In this document: positions 26,384-34,248 of the stretch, piece by piece
Numbering within the stretch: position 1 is the stretch's first letter
Layout: each line of letters starts with the position of its first letter
Source: Bacilli bacterium
GTDB taxonomy: Bacteria; Bacillota_I; Bacilli_A; RF39; UBA660
DNA: 42,316 bases
Reading direction: 5' to 3'
NCBI GenBank assembly: GCA_022795155.1
Contig: JAAWGF010000013.1
Span: 1 to 42,316 of the forward strand
The notes under the pieces: model-generated
Databases searched by the model: none
The model's input: the letters and a program-made list of their open reading frames with translations, nothing else
What the model was told of the DNA's origin: nothing
Made by a program: the position numbers and the translations under genes

Positions 26384-27302
26384 ATTTAGCCTCTTTAAAA
26401 ATATTTACATCATAATTATGTTGCCCAGTATTTTTTTCATCAAGTTCTTCTGATGTAATTAAAAAGAAATTGTGAAGTAGTAAATTTTCTTTAGTATTAA
26501 CTACGGGATCATCCCAAGTTAAGTCTAAATGTAACCATTTATTATTAATATAAACAAAGTTCCAAACATGATTATTACTTGATATTTTATAGTTAGGAAT
26601 ATTCATTTTATTTAAAAATAGTGCCATAGCGTCACTATATCCACCACAAATTCCATAGCCTTGTAATAAAGGTCCATATGCTGTTTGCGATTTGTATTTG
26701 GCTATATAGTTTTCGTTATTTAAATTATCAGCTTTTTCACTATCATAGATAGTATTATTAATAATATAATCATGAATAGCTTTTATTTTATCTTCATTTG
26801 TCATATCATTTGTTATAATGGTATTATAAATTTCATCTATTTTTGAATTAAGTTCTAAGATATCGGTATCGCTATATAGTTTATTTACTTTGATAGTAAC
26901 CTTTCCTAAATTATTAATACTTATTTTGATATTACTAAAACTATTATAAGGATGAATAAAATTATTCATATATGATACTGTGACCGCATTATTGGTTATA
27001 TCTTTAGAATCTTTAATACATTCTTCATATTCCATGGTACAAAAATAACTAAATTCGTCCCAACCATTATTTAAGCCACTATAAATAATATTTAAAATAT
27101 CTTGTTTATTTTGAGGCTTAAAATTATCAGTTTGTTTAACAAAACTGTTGTTATAATTTAATTTGTATTCATTAGTATTACCAGCTGTGAATTCTTCTTT
27201 ATATATATAGTTTAGAACAATGTATTCAAATAATTGGTCTTTATAAGTATAAACTATAAAAAGAATAATTGTAGTGATAATAAATATTAATAGTTTTTTC
27301 AT
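26382..27302 (-). CDS. Membrane-anchored transglutaminase-like protein
   Basis: 306 aa. An N-terminal helix (4-18) anchors it or acts as an uncleaved signal. The C-terminal half has the transglutaminase-like triad: 'GYGICGGYSDA' (Cys219), 'NHVWNFVYI' (His245), 'HLDLTWDDP' (Asp260). Families of this kind are secreted proteases or cross-linkers in Bacillota; the substrate is unknown. The in-frame ATG four codons earlier is rejected because the GGTGA ribosome-binding site overlaps it and serves the ATG at 27302. A -10 TATAAT lies on the minus strand at 27319-27324. It stands alone between two terminators. Confidence 0.82.
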   Translation of the reverse strand: MKKLLIFIITTIILFIVYTYKDQLFEYIVLNYIYKEEFTAGNTNEYKLNYNNSFVKQTDNFKPQNKQDILNIIYSGLNNGWDEFSYFCTMEYEECIKDSKDITNNAVTVSYMNNFIHPYNSFSNIKISINNLGKVTIKVNKLYSDTDILELNSKIDEIYNTIITNDMTNEDKIKAIHDYIINNTIYDSEKADNLNNENYIAKYKSQTAYGPLLQGYGICGGYSDAMALFLNKMNIPNYKISSNNHVWNFVYINNKWLHLDLTWDDPVVNTKENLLLHNFFLITSEELDEKNTGQHNYDVNIFKEAK

Positions 27303-27387
27303 ATCTTTCACCATTATTATTATACCAAAAACTTAAAAAAAAAGAAGTACAATTAACAAAATATTTTCGATAAATTATTTATATTTA

Positions 27388-27417
27388 TAAAAAAATCAAT
27401 TCTTCCAAGAATTGATT
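27388..27417 (-). terminator. Intrinsic terminator of rpsT
   Basis: An 11-bp perfect stem (27394-27404 with 27407-27417) followed on the minus strand by a T run; overlaps the stop codon. Confidence 0.8.
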
Positions 27418-27679
27418 AGTTCATAGCGTTAACTTTTTTAGATAAACGAGATTTATTACGAGCTACAAAGTTTTTACTAGCAACTCCTTTAGAAGCGGCT
27501 TTGTCAATTGCTTTAATAGCGGTTTTTAAATTTGCCTGAGCAGATTCTTTATCATTAGCACTAACAGCTCTTTCAACTTTTTTCATAGCTGTTTTCATAG
27601 TTGCTTCATAGTTATTATTACTTACTGTTTCTTTGGCGATAACTTTAATTTTCTTTTTTGCGTTTTTCATGTTTGCCAT
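27416..27679 (-). CDS. rpsT: 30S ribosomal protein S20
   Basis: 87 aa, lysine and alanine-rich three-helix protein: 'MANMKNAKKKIKVIAKE', 'MKTAMKKVERAV', 'IKAIDKAASKGVASKNFVARNKSRLSKKVN'. Binds 16S rRNA early in assembly. Strong RBS GGGAGGTGA. It is divergent from gpr, the same neighbourhood as rpsT-gpr in Bacillus. Confidence 0.95.
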   Translation of the reverse strand: MANMKNAKKKIKVIAKETVSNNNYEATMKTAMKKVERAVSANDKESAQANLKTAIKAIDKAASKGVASKNFVARNKSRLSKKVNAMN

Positions 27680-27711
27680 AATTTCACCTCCCAGTTAATT
27701 CAAGTAATTTA

Positions 27712-27740
27712 ATTTTAACAAAAATTAATAAAAAAAGCAA
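27712..27740 (-). promoter_or_regulatory. Promoter of rpsT
   Basis: On the minus strand: TTGCTT (27740-27735), 17-bp spacer, TAAAAT (27717-27712) with an upstream TG (extended -10). Confidence 0.55.
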
Positions 27741-27822
27741 CAAAAATGATATTTTTATTACAAATATATGCTAAAACAAAATAAAAAATGTTAAATTATC
27801 CACAATATTAGTGGGTGATAAA

Positions 27823-28854
27823 ATGGAACATGATATTGATTTAAGTAAATATCAATTAAGAACGGATTTAGCTATTGAAGCAATCGGTGAAGATAAAATT
27901 GAAGGAATTAGTTGTGAAGAAGAAAAATATGATGATATTAAAATTACTAATGTATATGTTGATGAAATTGGTAGTAAAAAAATTGGGAAAAAAATTGGTG
28001 ATTATATAACGATTGAATTTACAGATATAACTGATTATAATCGAAAAGAAAAAGTGAAAGATATTTTTAGTCTTGAACTAAAAAAGTTATTAAAAAAAAT
28101 CTCAATAAATGATGATGCATCGTGCTTAATTATTGGACTTGGTAATGATAAATCAACGCCAGATGCGTTAGGTCCTCTTACAATTAGTAATATTTTAGTC
28201 ACAAATCATTTGTTTTTATATGGCAATGTAGAGGATGGTTTTAGAAAGGTCTCGGCTATTTCTCCAGGAGTAATGGGTACAACAGGAATTGAAACAAGCG
28301 ATTTAATAACCAGTATTATAAATTCACTTACGGTTGATTTTGTTATTGTAATTGATGCTTTAGCTAGTCAGTCAATAGAGAGAGTTAATCGAACTATTCA
28401 AATGACAGATACTGGTATTCATCCAGGGAGTGGTATTGGTAATAAAAGAAAGGAAATTTCTAAAGATACAATTGGGAAACCTGTTATTGCAATTGGTGTT
28501 CCGACTGTTGTTGATGCGGTCACAATTGTTAGTGATACCATAAATTATATGTATAAGCATTTTTCATATACTAAAGATACCATTAATAAGCCAAGCAATC
28601 GATTAACAGTCGGCAATGTAAATTATTTAAAGAAAGATGTAATTGTTGACGAAGAATTAAAGCATAAATTATTTGGTATGATTGGTAGTTTAAATGATGA
28701 TGAGGTCAAGCAGTTAATATTTGAAGTATTAACACCAATTGGCTACAATTTAATGGTTACACCAAAAGAAGTTGATTTCGAGATGGAAAAATTAAGCGAT
28801 ATTATTGGCAATGGAATTAATAGGGCCTTGCATAAAAATGTCAATAATTTGTAA
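27823..28854 (+). CDS. gpr: Germination protease GPR (spore endopeptidase)
   Basis: 343 aa. GPR degrades small acid-soluble spore proteins during germination and is made as a zymogen in the forespore. 'LSKYQLRTDLAIEA' matches the propeptide cleavage region. 'IIGLGNDKSTPDALGP' and 'VIVIDALAS' hold the two acidic residues proposed as catalytic for family A25; 'SPGVMGTTGIET' and 'IHPGSGIGNKRKEIS' are also typical. The frame runs upstream to a GTG at 27811, but GGTGATAAA sits between it and the ATG at 27823, which is chosen. No convincing SigG box was identified. spoIIP, its usual neighbour, is absent. Confidence 0.94.
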   Translation: MEHDIDLSKYQLRTDLAIEAIGEDKIEGISCEEEKYDDIKITNVYVDEIGSKKIGKKIGDYITIEFTDITDYNRKEKVKDIFSLELKKLLKKISINDDASCLIIGLGNDKSTPDALGPLTISNILVTNHLFLYGNVEDGFRKVSAISPGVMGTTGIETSDLITSIINSLTVDFVIVIDALASQSIERVNRTIQMTDTGIHPGSGIGNKRKEISKDTIGKPVIAIGVPTVVDAVTIVSDTINYMYKHFSYTKDTINKPSNRLTVGNVNYLKKDVIVDEELKHKLFGMIGSLNDDEVKQLIFEVLTPIGYNLMVTPKEVDFEMEKLSDIIGNGINRALHKNVNNL

Positions 28855-28855
28855 G

Positions 28856-28885
28856 TTGCATAAACACCTTTAAAAGTAATATAAT
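28856..28885 (+). promoter_or_regulatory. SigA-type promoter of the GH3 hexosaminidase gene
   Basis: TTGCAT (28856-28861), 18-bp spacer, TATAAT (28880-28885). Confidence 0.55.
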
Positions 28886-28907
28886 TTATTATAAGGAGGA
28901 GTTTTAT

Positions 28908-30266
28908 ATGGGTAAAAGAACAAAACTTATAATTGTTGTTCTCTTATTTATAATAGTTCTATCTATTGTATTTTTAATTAAAAATAGTTCTAATAAGAAT
29001 GAATCTAAATATTTAACGGTGATGGTACTTACTGTATCTGATGATTTGGTTACAGTTAGAGATGGTAATAATATTATTTATACTTTTGATAATATTAATG
29101 ATTTTACGTTAGAATCTGGAGATACAGTTGTTTTAGAATATACAGGTGTTTTAAATAAGGATATATCTAATCAAAGTATTAATGTAATAAATTATACAAC
29201 TTCAAATGAACCAAGCAAAAGAACTATCAATAATGATATATTTGCTGATTTTTATAAAATGGCTCAAACTAAATTAGATTCTCTATCTTTAGATGAAAAA
29301 ATAGGTCAATTATTATTAGTTAGAGTTCCTGATACAAATAAAATAGAAGATTTAAAAAAATATCATTTTGGTGGATATTTGTTATTTGCAAAAGATTTCA
29401 ATTCTAAGACAAAACAAGAAGTAGTTAATATGATTAAAGGGTTTCAAGAGGCTTCTGATATTCCTTTGTTAATTGCGGTTGATGAAGAAGGAGGAAGTGT
29501 AGTTAGATTAAGTTCTAATAAAAATTTAGTTAGTGCTCCTTTTAAATCATCACAACAACTATATAAGGATGGTGGATTTAGTTTAATTAAAGAAGATACA
29601 ATTAATAAAAGTAAAATTTTGCAAGAGCTAGGTATTAATGTTAATTTAGCTCCAGTTGTCGATGTTTCGACTGATCCTAATGATTATATGTATAAAAGAA
29701 CGATTGGTTTAGATACAGTCAAAACAAGTGAATATGCGAAAACAGTAATAGAGGCTAGTAAAAATGGTAAAGTATCTTATACATTAAAGCATTTTCCTGG
29801 TTATGGAAACAATGCCGATACACATACAGGATCAGCAACAGACACAAGAAGTTATGATGATATTTTAAATAATGATTTACCGCCTTTTACGGCTGGTATT
29901 AATGCTGGGGCTGAAGCTGTATTAGTTAGTCATAATATTGTTAGTAGTATTGATCCTAATAATCCAGCTTCATTATCATCTGATATTCATAATTTGCTTA
30001 GAAATAAATTGAATTTTACAGGTGTCATTATTACCGATGACCTATTTATGAAAGCAATAACAGATAATGTTAGTGGGTCAGCGACTGTTAAAGCGATTTT
30101 AGCTGGAAATGATTTATTGATTGTTACAGATTATGCAGAAAGTGTTAAAGATATTAAAGACGCTATAAATGATGGTATTATAAGCGAAGAAGTTCTTGAT
30201 GCTGCTGTTTTAAAAGTGTTAGCATGGAAATATTATAAAGGTTTAATGATTGATAAAATTAAATAA
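28908..30266 (+). CDS. Membrane-anchored GH3 beta-N-acetylhexosaminidase (NagZ-like)
   Basis: 452 aa. A helix at about 5-25 anchors the protein outside the cell. Residues 35-95 form a small beta-rich domain. The rest is a GH3 barrel: 'IGQLLLVRVPD', 'IPLLIAVDEEGGSVVRL', 'LGINVNLAPVVDVS', 'YTLKHFPGYGNNADTHTGSATDTRS' (His of the NagZ acid/base dyad) and 'FTGVIITDDLFMKAI' (nucleophile Asp near 375). Members remove N-acetylglucosamine from peptidoglycan or chitin-type sugars. AAGGAGGAG start. Confidence 0.88.
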   Translation: MGKRTKLIIVVLLFIIVLSIVFLIKNSSNKNESKYLTVMVLTVSDDLVTVRDGNNIIYTFDNINDFTLESGDTVVLEYTGVLNKDISNQSINVINYTTSNEPSKRTINNDIFADFYKMAQTKLDSLSLDEKIGQLLLVRVPDTNKIEDLKKYHFGGYLLFAKDFNSKTKQEVVNMIKGFQEASDIPLLIAVDEEGGSVVRLSSNKNLVSAPFKSSQQLYKDGGFSLIKEDTINKSKILQELGINVNLAPVVDVSTDPNDYMYKRTIGLDTVKTSEYAKTVIEASKNGKVSYTLKHFPGYGNNADTHTGSATDTRSYDDILNNDLPPFTAGINAGAEAVLVSHNIVSSIDPNNPASLSSDIHNLLRNKLNFTGVIITDDLFMKAITDNVSGSATVKAILAGNDLLIVTDYAESVKDIKDAINDGIISEEVLDAAVLKVLAWKYYKGLMIDKIK

Positions 30267-30273
30267 AGTTTTT

Positions 30274-30309
30274 CCTCATGAATAATTTAATCATGGTTTT
30301 TTTTTAGCA
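30274..30309 (+). terminator. Probable terminator of the GH3 gene
   Basis: CATGA (30277-30281) and TCATG flank an AT-rich loop, then nine T. The stem is short, so the call is moderate. Confidence 0.5.
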
Positions 30310-30324
30310 TGGATATTTCAATTA

Positions 30325-30333
30325 TGGTATAAT
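30325..30333 (+). promoter_or_regulatory. Extended -10 promoter before the ChbG-like gene
   Basis: TGgTATAAT at 30325-30333, about 21 bases before the ATG. Confidence 0.5.
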
Positions 30334-30353
30334 ATTTTTAAGGAGGTTATTTT

Positions 30354-31094
30354 ATGAAATTAATTATCAATGCTGATGATTTTGGTTTATCAAAGGGCAT
30401 TAATAAGGGAATAATAGAGGCTTATCAGGCGGGACTTATTAGTTCAACTACAATTATGATAAATATGCCATATGCAGAAGAGGCTATTTCGAAATGGAAG
30501 GAAAATACTTCACTTGGATTAGGACTTCATATTAATTTAACGCAAGGCTCACCTATTTGTAATAATGTTAGCTCTTTAGTAGATGAAAATGGCATTTTTC
30601 ATAAGCATAGAAAGATTGAAAATGGTGAAATAGACATTTCTTATGAAGATGCTTATAGAGAAATAAAAGCACAAATTGATAAATTATTGTCGTATGAAGT
30701 AAGAATAGATCATTTAGATTATCATCATTTTATTCATTTGAATCAATCTATTAGAAAAGCTTTAATAAATTTAGCGTTGGAATATAAATTACCTTTAAGG
30801 ACTGTTGATTCTAATTTTAGAGATGAGGTTAAGCTTAGTGGAATAAAAACACCGGATGAATTTAGTTTTGATTTTTATGGTGATGGCGCAAAATTGGAAA
30901 GCATTGTTAATTTTGTTGAAAAGCATAATGATAGCAATAGTATTGAAATAGTAACACATTGTGGTTATGTTGATGAAGATATGAAAGAGAGAACTTCTTA
31001 TGTATTACGTGAAGTGGAGCTTAATGAATTAAGGAAGCTAAAAACTACCTCTTTCTATAATCAATATAATTTGAGCAAATATAGTGATTTATAG
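30354..31094 (+). CDS. ChbG/YdjC-family carbohydrate deacetylase
   Basis: 246 aa. 'LIINADDFGLSKGINKGI' (Asp pair at about 8-9), 'GLGLHINLTQG' (His near 60) and 'RIDHLDYHHFIH' (about 120-130) supply the metal ligands and catalytic residues of the YdjC fold, which removes acetyl groups from N-acetylated sugars such as diacetylchitobiose. It follows a GH3 hexosaminidase, which fits use or recycling of amino-sugar oligomers. RBS AAGGAGG. Confidence 0.88.
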   Translation: MKLIINADDFGLSKGINKGIIEAYQAGLISSTTIMINMPYAEEAISKWKENTSLGLGLHINLTQGSPICNNVSSLVDENGIFHKHRKIENGEIDISYEDAYREIKAQIDKLLSYEVRIDHLDYHHFIHLNQSIRKALINLALEYKLPLRTVDSNFRDEVKLSGIKTPDEFSFDFYGDGAKLESIVNFVEKHNDSNSIEIVTHCGYVDEDMKERTSYVLREVELNELRKLKTTSFYNQYNLSKYSDL

Positions 31095-31118
31095 TATTTT
31101 GCTTTTAACTAAATATGT

Positions 31119-31173
31119 AATCCCTAGGAAATTTTGATTTAAAAAAACAAAATTATCTATGGGGATTTTTTTA
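31119..31173 (+). terminator. Terminator hairpin after the ChbG-like gene
   Basis: AATCCC...GGGATT closes a long stem with an internal ATTTTG/CAAAAT pair, followed by a T run. Confidence 0.65.
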
Positions 31174-31311
31174 AGTAAAAAAATCAGCCATATTTTAGAC
31201 TGACAATACATTTTAAGTATTGAAAAGTTCGAACAGATTATTTTCTAATGTTTTTAAATGAATAAATAAGATTAGGATATTATATTATTTATCTCTTTTA
31301 ACTATATTTAA
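31174..31311. other. Non-coding stretch upstream of nfo with small inverted repeats
   Basis: The gap 31095-31362 has no gene. Beyond the terminator it contains CAATAC/GTATTG (31204-31209 with 31217-31222) and the 8-bp palindrome GTTCGAAC (31227-31234). No known riboswitch or RNA family was recognised. Confidence 0.5.
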
Positions 31312-31340
31312 TTTACACAAAATTTAATCTATGTTAAAAT
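31312..31340 (+). promoter_or_regulatory. Promoter of nfo
   Basis: TTTACA (31312-31317), 17-bp spacer, TAAAAT (31335-31340) with TG one base upstream. Confidence 0.65.
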
Positions 31341-31362
31341 ATAATAAGAGAAGAGGTATGTT

Positions 31363-32265
31363 ATGTTAATTATAGGATCACATGTTTCATTTAATAAAGA
31401 TAAGCAATTACTTGGTAGTGTTAAAGAAGCATTAAGTTATGGAGCTAATACATTCATGTTTTACACAGGGGCTCCCCAAAATACTAATCGTTCAAATTTG
31501 GATGACAATTTAACTTATGAAGCATATCAATTAATGAAAGAAAATAATATTGTTTTAGAAAATATAGTGGTTCATGCACCTTACATTGTCAATTTAGCCA
31601 ATGCTGAAAATTTTGATTTTAATGTAAGATTTTTAAAAGAAGAACTTAATAGAGTAGAATTATTAGGCGTAAATAAGATAGTAATTCATCCAGGTAGTGC
31701 TTTAAAATTACCTCGCGAACAAGGTCTTAATAACATAGTTGATACTTTAAATACGGTTATTGATGAACATACTAAGGTACAAGTTTTATTAGAGACAATG
31801 GCTGGTAAAGGTTCAGAATTAGGAATTAATTTTGATGAATTAAAGTATATTATTGATAATATGAAATATAAAGATAAAATTGGTGTATGTTTAGATACTT
31901 GTCATTTGAATGATGCTGGCTATAATATAGAAAATTTTGATAAAATTTTAGATGAAGCGGAAGAAAAGATTGGTTTAGATAAAGTAGGTTGTATTCATAT
32001 AAATGACAGTAAAAATGTTATATCTGCTCATAAAGATCGTCATGAAAATTTTGGTATAGGTACTATTGGTTTTGATAATTTAATTAATGTTATTTATAAC
32101 AAAAGAATAGAAAATATTCCAAAAATTCTAGAAACACCTTATGTTACATTCGATGATAATAGTAAAGAAAGATTATATCCACCATATAAGCAAGAAATAG
32201 AAATGATTAAAAATAAAAAAAATAATCCTAATTTAATAGCGCAAATTAGAGATTATTATAAATAA
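31363..32265 (+). CDS. nfo: Endonuclease IV (AP endonuclease)
   Basis: 300 aa. Cuts DNA at abasic sites using three zinc ions. The zinc ligands are in place: 'GSHVSF', 'VVHAPY', 'VIHPGS', 'LLETMAGKGSE', 'CLDTCHLNDAGY', 'IHINDSK', 'HKDRHENFGIGTIG', 'ILETPY'. Single gene with promoter and terminator. In Bacillus, nfo (yqfS) precedes a DUF2624 gene; here a DUF2624 gene is close by but on the other strand. Confidence 0.95.
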   Translation: MLIIGSHVSFNKDKQLLGSVKEALSYGANTFMFYTGAPQNTNRSNLDDNLTYEAYQLMKENNIVLENIVVHAPYIVNLANAENFDFNVRFLKEELNRVELLGVNKIVIHPGSALKLPREQGLNNIVDTLNTVIDEHTKVQVLLETMAGKGSELGINFDELKYIIDNMKYKDKIGVCLDTCHLNDAGYNIENFDKILDEAEEKIGLDKVGCIHINDSKNVISAHKDRHENFGIGTIGFDNLINVIYNKRIENIPKILETPYVTFDDNSKERLYPPYKQEIEMIKNKKNNPNLIAQIRDYYK

Positions 32266-32274
32266 TTTAAATTA

Positions 32275-32307
32275 AAACATTCAGTAATTTTACTAGAATG
32301 TTTTTTT
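32275..32307 (+). terminator. Intrinsic terminator of nfo
   Basis: AAACATTC (32275-32282) pairs with GAATGTTT (32296-32303), with an inner AGTA/TACT pair, then a T run. Confidence 0.75.
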
Positions 32308-32335
32308 CTAAATGAGATAAAATTAAAAAAAGTTA

Positions 32336-32761
32336 TTATATATATTTTATGTTGTTTGTTATTTCTAAATTAGTTAATTTTTTAGTTAGAACTTTTTCTA
32401 ATTTAGAGTCTAATGTTTTATCAAAGTTATCTAAACGTTTATTTTCAAAATCATCTTGTGTTAAACCAAAATCATCAAATAATAACTTATGAATATGATT
32501 AGTAATGGCAATTTCGTTTTTATCTTCATTAGATAGTTCTCTTTTTTTATCCAATTCTTTAAATTTATTTTCATAATACCTTATTTGATCTTCATGCTGT
32601 AAGAACCAATTAGTGCTAGGTCCACCATATATACCAGGTTCTATATAATAAGGATTTTTTTCATTATATAATTTATCTAGTTTTTCAATTACCATATCAA
32701 GCTCAGCTTTTCTTTGAACTGTTCCTTCTAATGTTTGATATAAATCAATTGTATTTATCGT
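32336..32761 (-). pseudogene. 3' part of a split hypothetical gene
   Basis: The frame is open from just after the TAA at 32762-32764 down to 32336 and is the same frame as the upstream part at 32762-33154. The first ATG is at 32695 and has no clear ribosome-binding site. About 141 codons; soluble, charged, with 'EPGIYGGPSTNWFLQHEDQI' as its most distinctive stretch. It reads as the C-terminal half of one protein cut by a single stop. It could also be a separate gene with an unusual start. Family not recognised. Confidence 0.5.
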
Positions 32762-33154
32762 TTACTTTGATGTATCATAATGAAAATTAAATAAGTTTAT
32801 ATAATGATTATTTAGTGGCAAACTAAAATCTAATCCAGGGTATTTGTTTTCATTACTTATAATGTTATATTGATAGTTCTCTTTTTTTAAAATGTTAAGT
32901 GTTCTATAATAAATATTATATATAGATACTTGATTATATATATCTAGTTCACTTAAGGCTTTTCTATCGGTTTTACTAATTTCATTTTTTATAACAGAAA
33001 AATCTAATTCGATTAAAGAATTTAAATATTCTATCATTGAACTTGATAATATTCCTTCATATTTTTTTAGTAATTCTAATAATTCAGTTTTTGTTTTAAC
33101 TTTATTATAAGTAATAAAGTTACTAATATATTTAAATTTTTCTTGATTAGACAT
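32762..33154 (-). CDS. Hypothetical protein, 5' part of an ORF split by one stop
   Basis: 130 aa from ATG 33154, chosen because GGGGGGA lies 8 bases before it; an in-frame ATG at 33178 lies upstream of that site. Helical first half (MSNQEKFKYISNFITYN, TKTELLELLKKYEGIL). It ends at TAA 32762-32764, after which the same frame continues for 141 codons. Combined length would be about 270 residues. No family recognised. Confidence 0.55.
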   Translation of the reverse strand: MSNQEKFKYISNFITYNKVKTKTELLELLKKYEGILSSSMIEYLNSLIELDFSVIKNEISKTDRKALSELDIYNQVSIYNIYYRTLNILKKENYQYNIISNENKYPGLDFSLPLNNHYINLFNFHYDTSK

Positions 33155-33271
33155 ATAAAAAATCCCCCCGTAATCCAAATTATTGATACTTTTGTATAAA
33201 TATCTACAAAAATGATACTATATATTTAATATTTATGTCAAGATTTAGTGAGGGAAATTAATATATAATTT

Positions 33272-33535
33272 TTAACTCAAATAATTTTGATATTTTTTCT
33301 TATATTCATAATAAAGTTTTTCAATTTTTTTGCTTGTTTCATTATCAAATTTTTCTTTTATTTTATTTAAAACATAAGCGTCATTACTTAATATTTGTTT
33401 CCAATCGTTTTTTATTAAGTTAAATATATAATATAACTGTTCTTCATTTAAAATTATATTATTTGAATTAGCAAAATTTTTAATATCTTGCATCGTTAAT
33501 TTATCAATATATCTTTTTATAAAAAAATTTTTCAA
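33272..33535 (-). CDS. DUF2624-family protein (YqfT-like)
   Basis: 87 aa, helical. 'YIDKLTMQDIKNFANSNNIILNEEQLYYIFNLIKNDW' followed by 'IKEKFDNETSKKIEKLYYEYKKKY' matches the layout of DUF2624, known from Bacillus YqfT next to nfo. The function of the family is unknown. The start is TTG at 33533-33535 behind GGTGATAGT. Confidence 0.68.
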   Translation of the reverse strand: MKNFFIKRYIDKLTMQDIKNFANSNNIILNEEQLYYIFNLIKNDWKQILSNDAYVLNKIKEKFDNETSKKIEKLYYEYKKKYQNYLS

Positions 33536-33621
33536 ACTATCACCATTAATAATATATTCTAAACTTGAATATTTAAGAATAAACTTATGTAAATTCCATA
33601 AAATATTATTAGGTGATTTTT

Positions 33622-34248
33622 ATGTATAAAAGTATTTCTCTACCTTATAATTATGATTCTTTGGAGCCTTTTTTAGATAAAGAAACAATCAATATTCATT
33701 ATAATAAACATTATTTAGGTTATTTAAATAAATTAAATAATTTACTTAATAGTGTTGATTATGATTATCGTTATTCGAAAGAAGATTTAGTTAAACATAT
33801 TGATGAAATTCCTTTAAGTATTCGTGATGATGTTTTATATAATTTAGGTGGCGTTATTAATCATGAATTATATTTTTATTCTATGAGTGATAAAAAAGCT
33901 AATATTCCTAGTGGTACTATTAATAAAAAAATAATAGAGCAATTTGGTAGTTTTAATAATTTTAAAAAGAAGTTTATTGAGACCGCTAATTATTTAGTAG
34001 GTTCTGGTTATACGTTTTTAATTGTTAATAATGAAGGTGATTTAGAAATTATTAATACATCTAATCAAGAGACACCATATATTTATGATTTGGTACCTAT
34101 TATGGCATTAGATTTATGGGAGCATGCTTATTATTTGTTATATCAAAATAGGCGTAGTGATTACATAAATAACTTTTTTGAGATTATTGATTTTGTTAAT
34201 ATAAATCAAAATTATGAAAAAGAATTATCTAAAATACAAAAAAAATAA
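33622..34248 (+). CDS. sodA: Superoxide dismutase, Fe/Mn type
   Basis: 208 aa. Metal ligands: His26 in 'IHYNKHYLGYL', His in 'GGVINHELYFYSM', Asp and His in 'MALDLWEHAYYLLYQNRRSDYI'. Converts superoxide to oxygen and hydrogen peroxide. The usual HxxKHHxxY is HYNKHYLGY here, with Tyr replacing the second His. The GTG at 33613 is rejected: it is part of the AGGTGA that serves ATG 33622. The 3' end overlaps the PBP gene by 35 bases. Confidence 0.9.
   Translation: MYKSISLPYNYDSLEPFLDKETINIHYNKHYLGYLNKLNNLLNSVDYDYRYSKEDLVKHIDEIPLSIRDDVLYNLGGVINHELYFYSMSDKKANIPSGTINKKIIEQFGSFNNFKKKFIETANYLVGSGYTFLIVNNEGDLEIINTSNQETPYIYDLVPIMALDLWEHAYYLLYQNRRSDYINNFFEIIDFVNINQNYEKELSKIQKK

Noticed and set aside
27741-27777. 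SigG-type promoter for gpr (TGATAT ... TATGCTA)
   Set aside because: The match to the SigG consensus is partial and the spacing is short, so it is not called.
27796-27804. A perfect DnaA box TTATCCACA
   Set aside because: Only one copy, just upstream of gpr, with no cluster of boxes and no dnaA/dnaN nearby, so it is not an origin.
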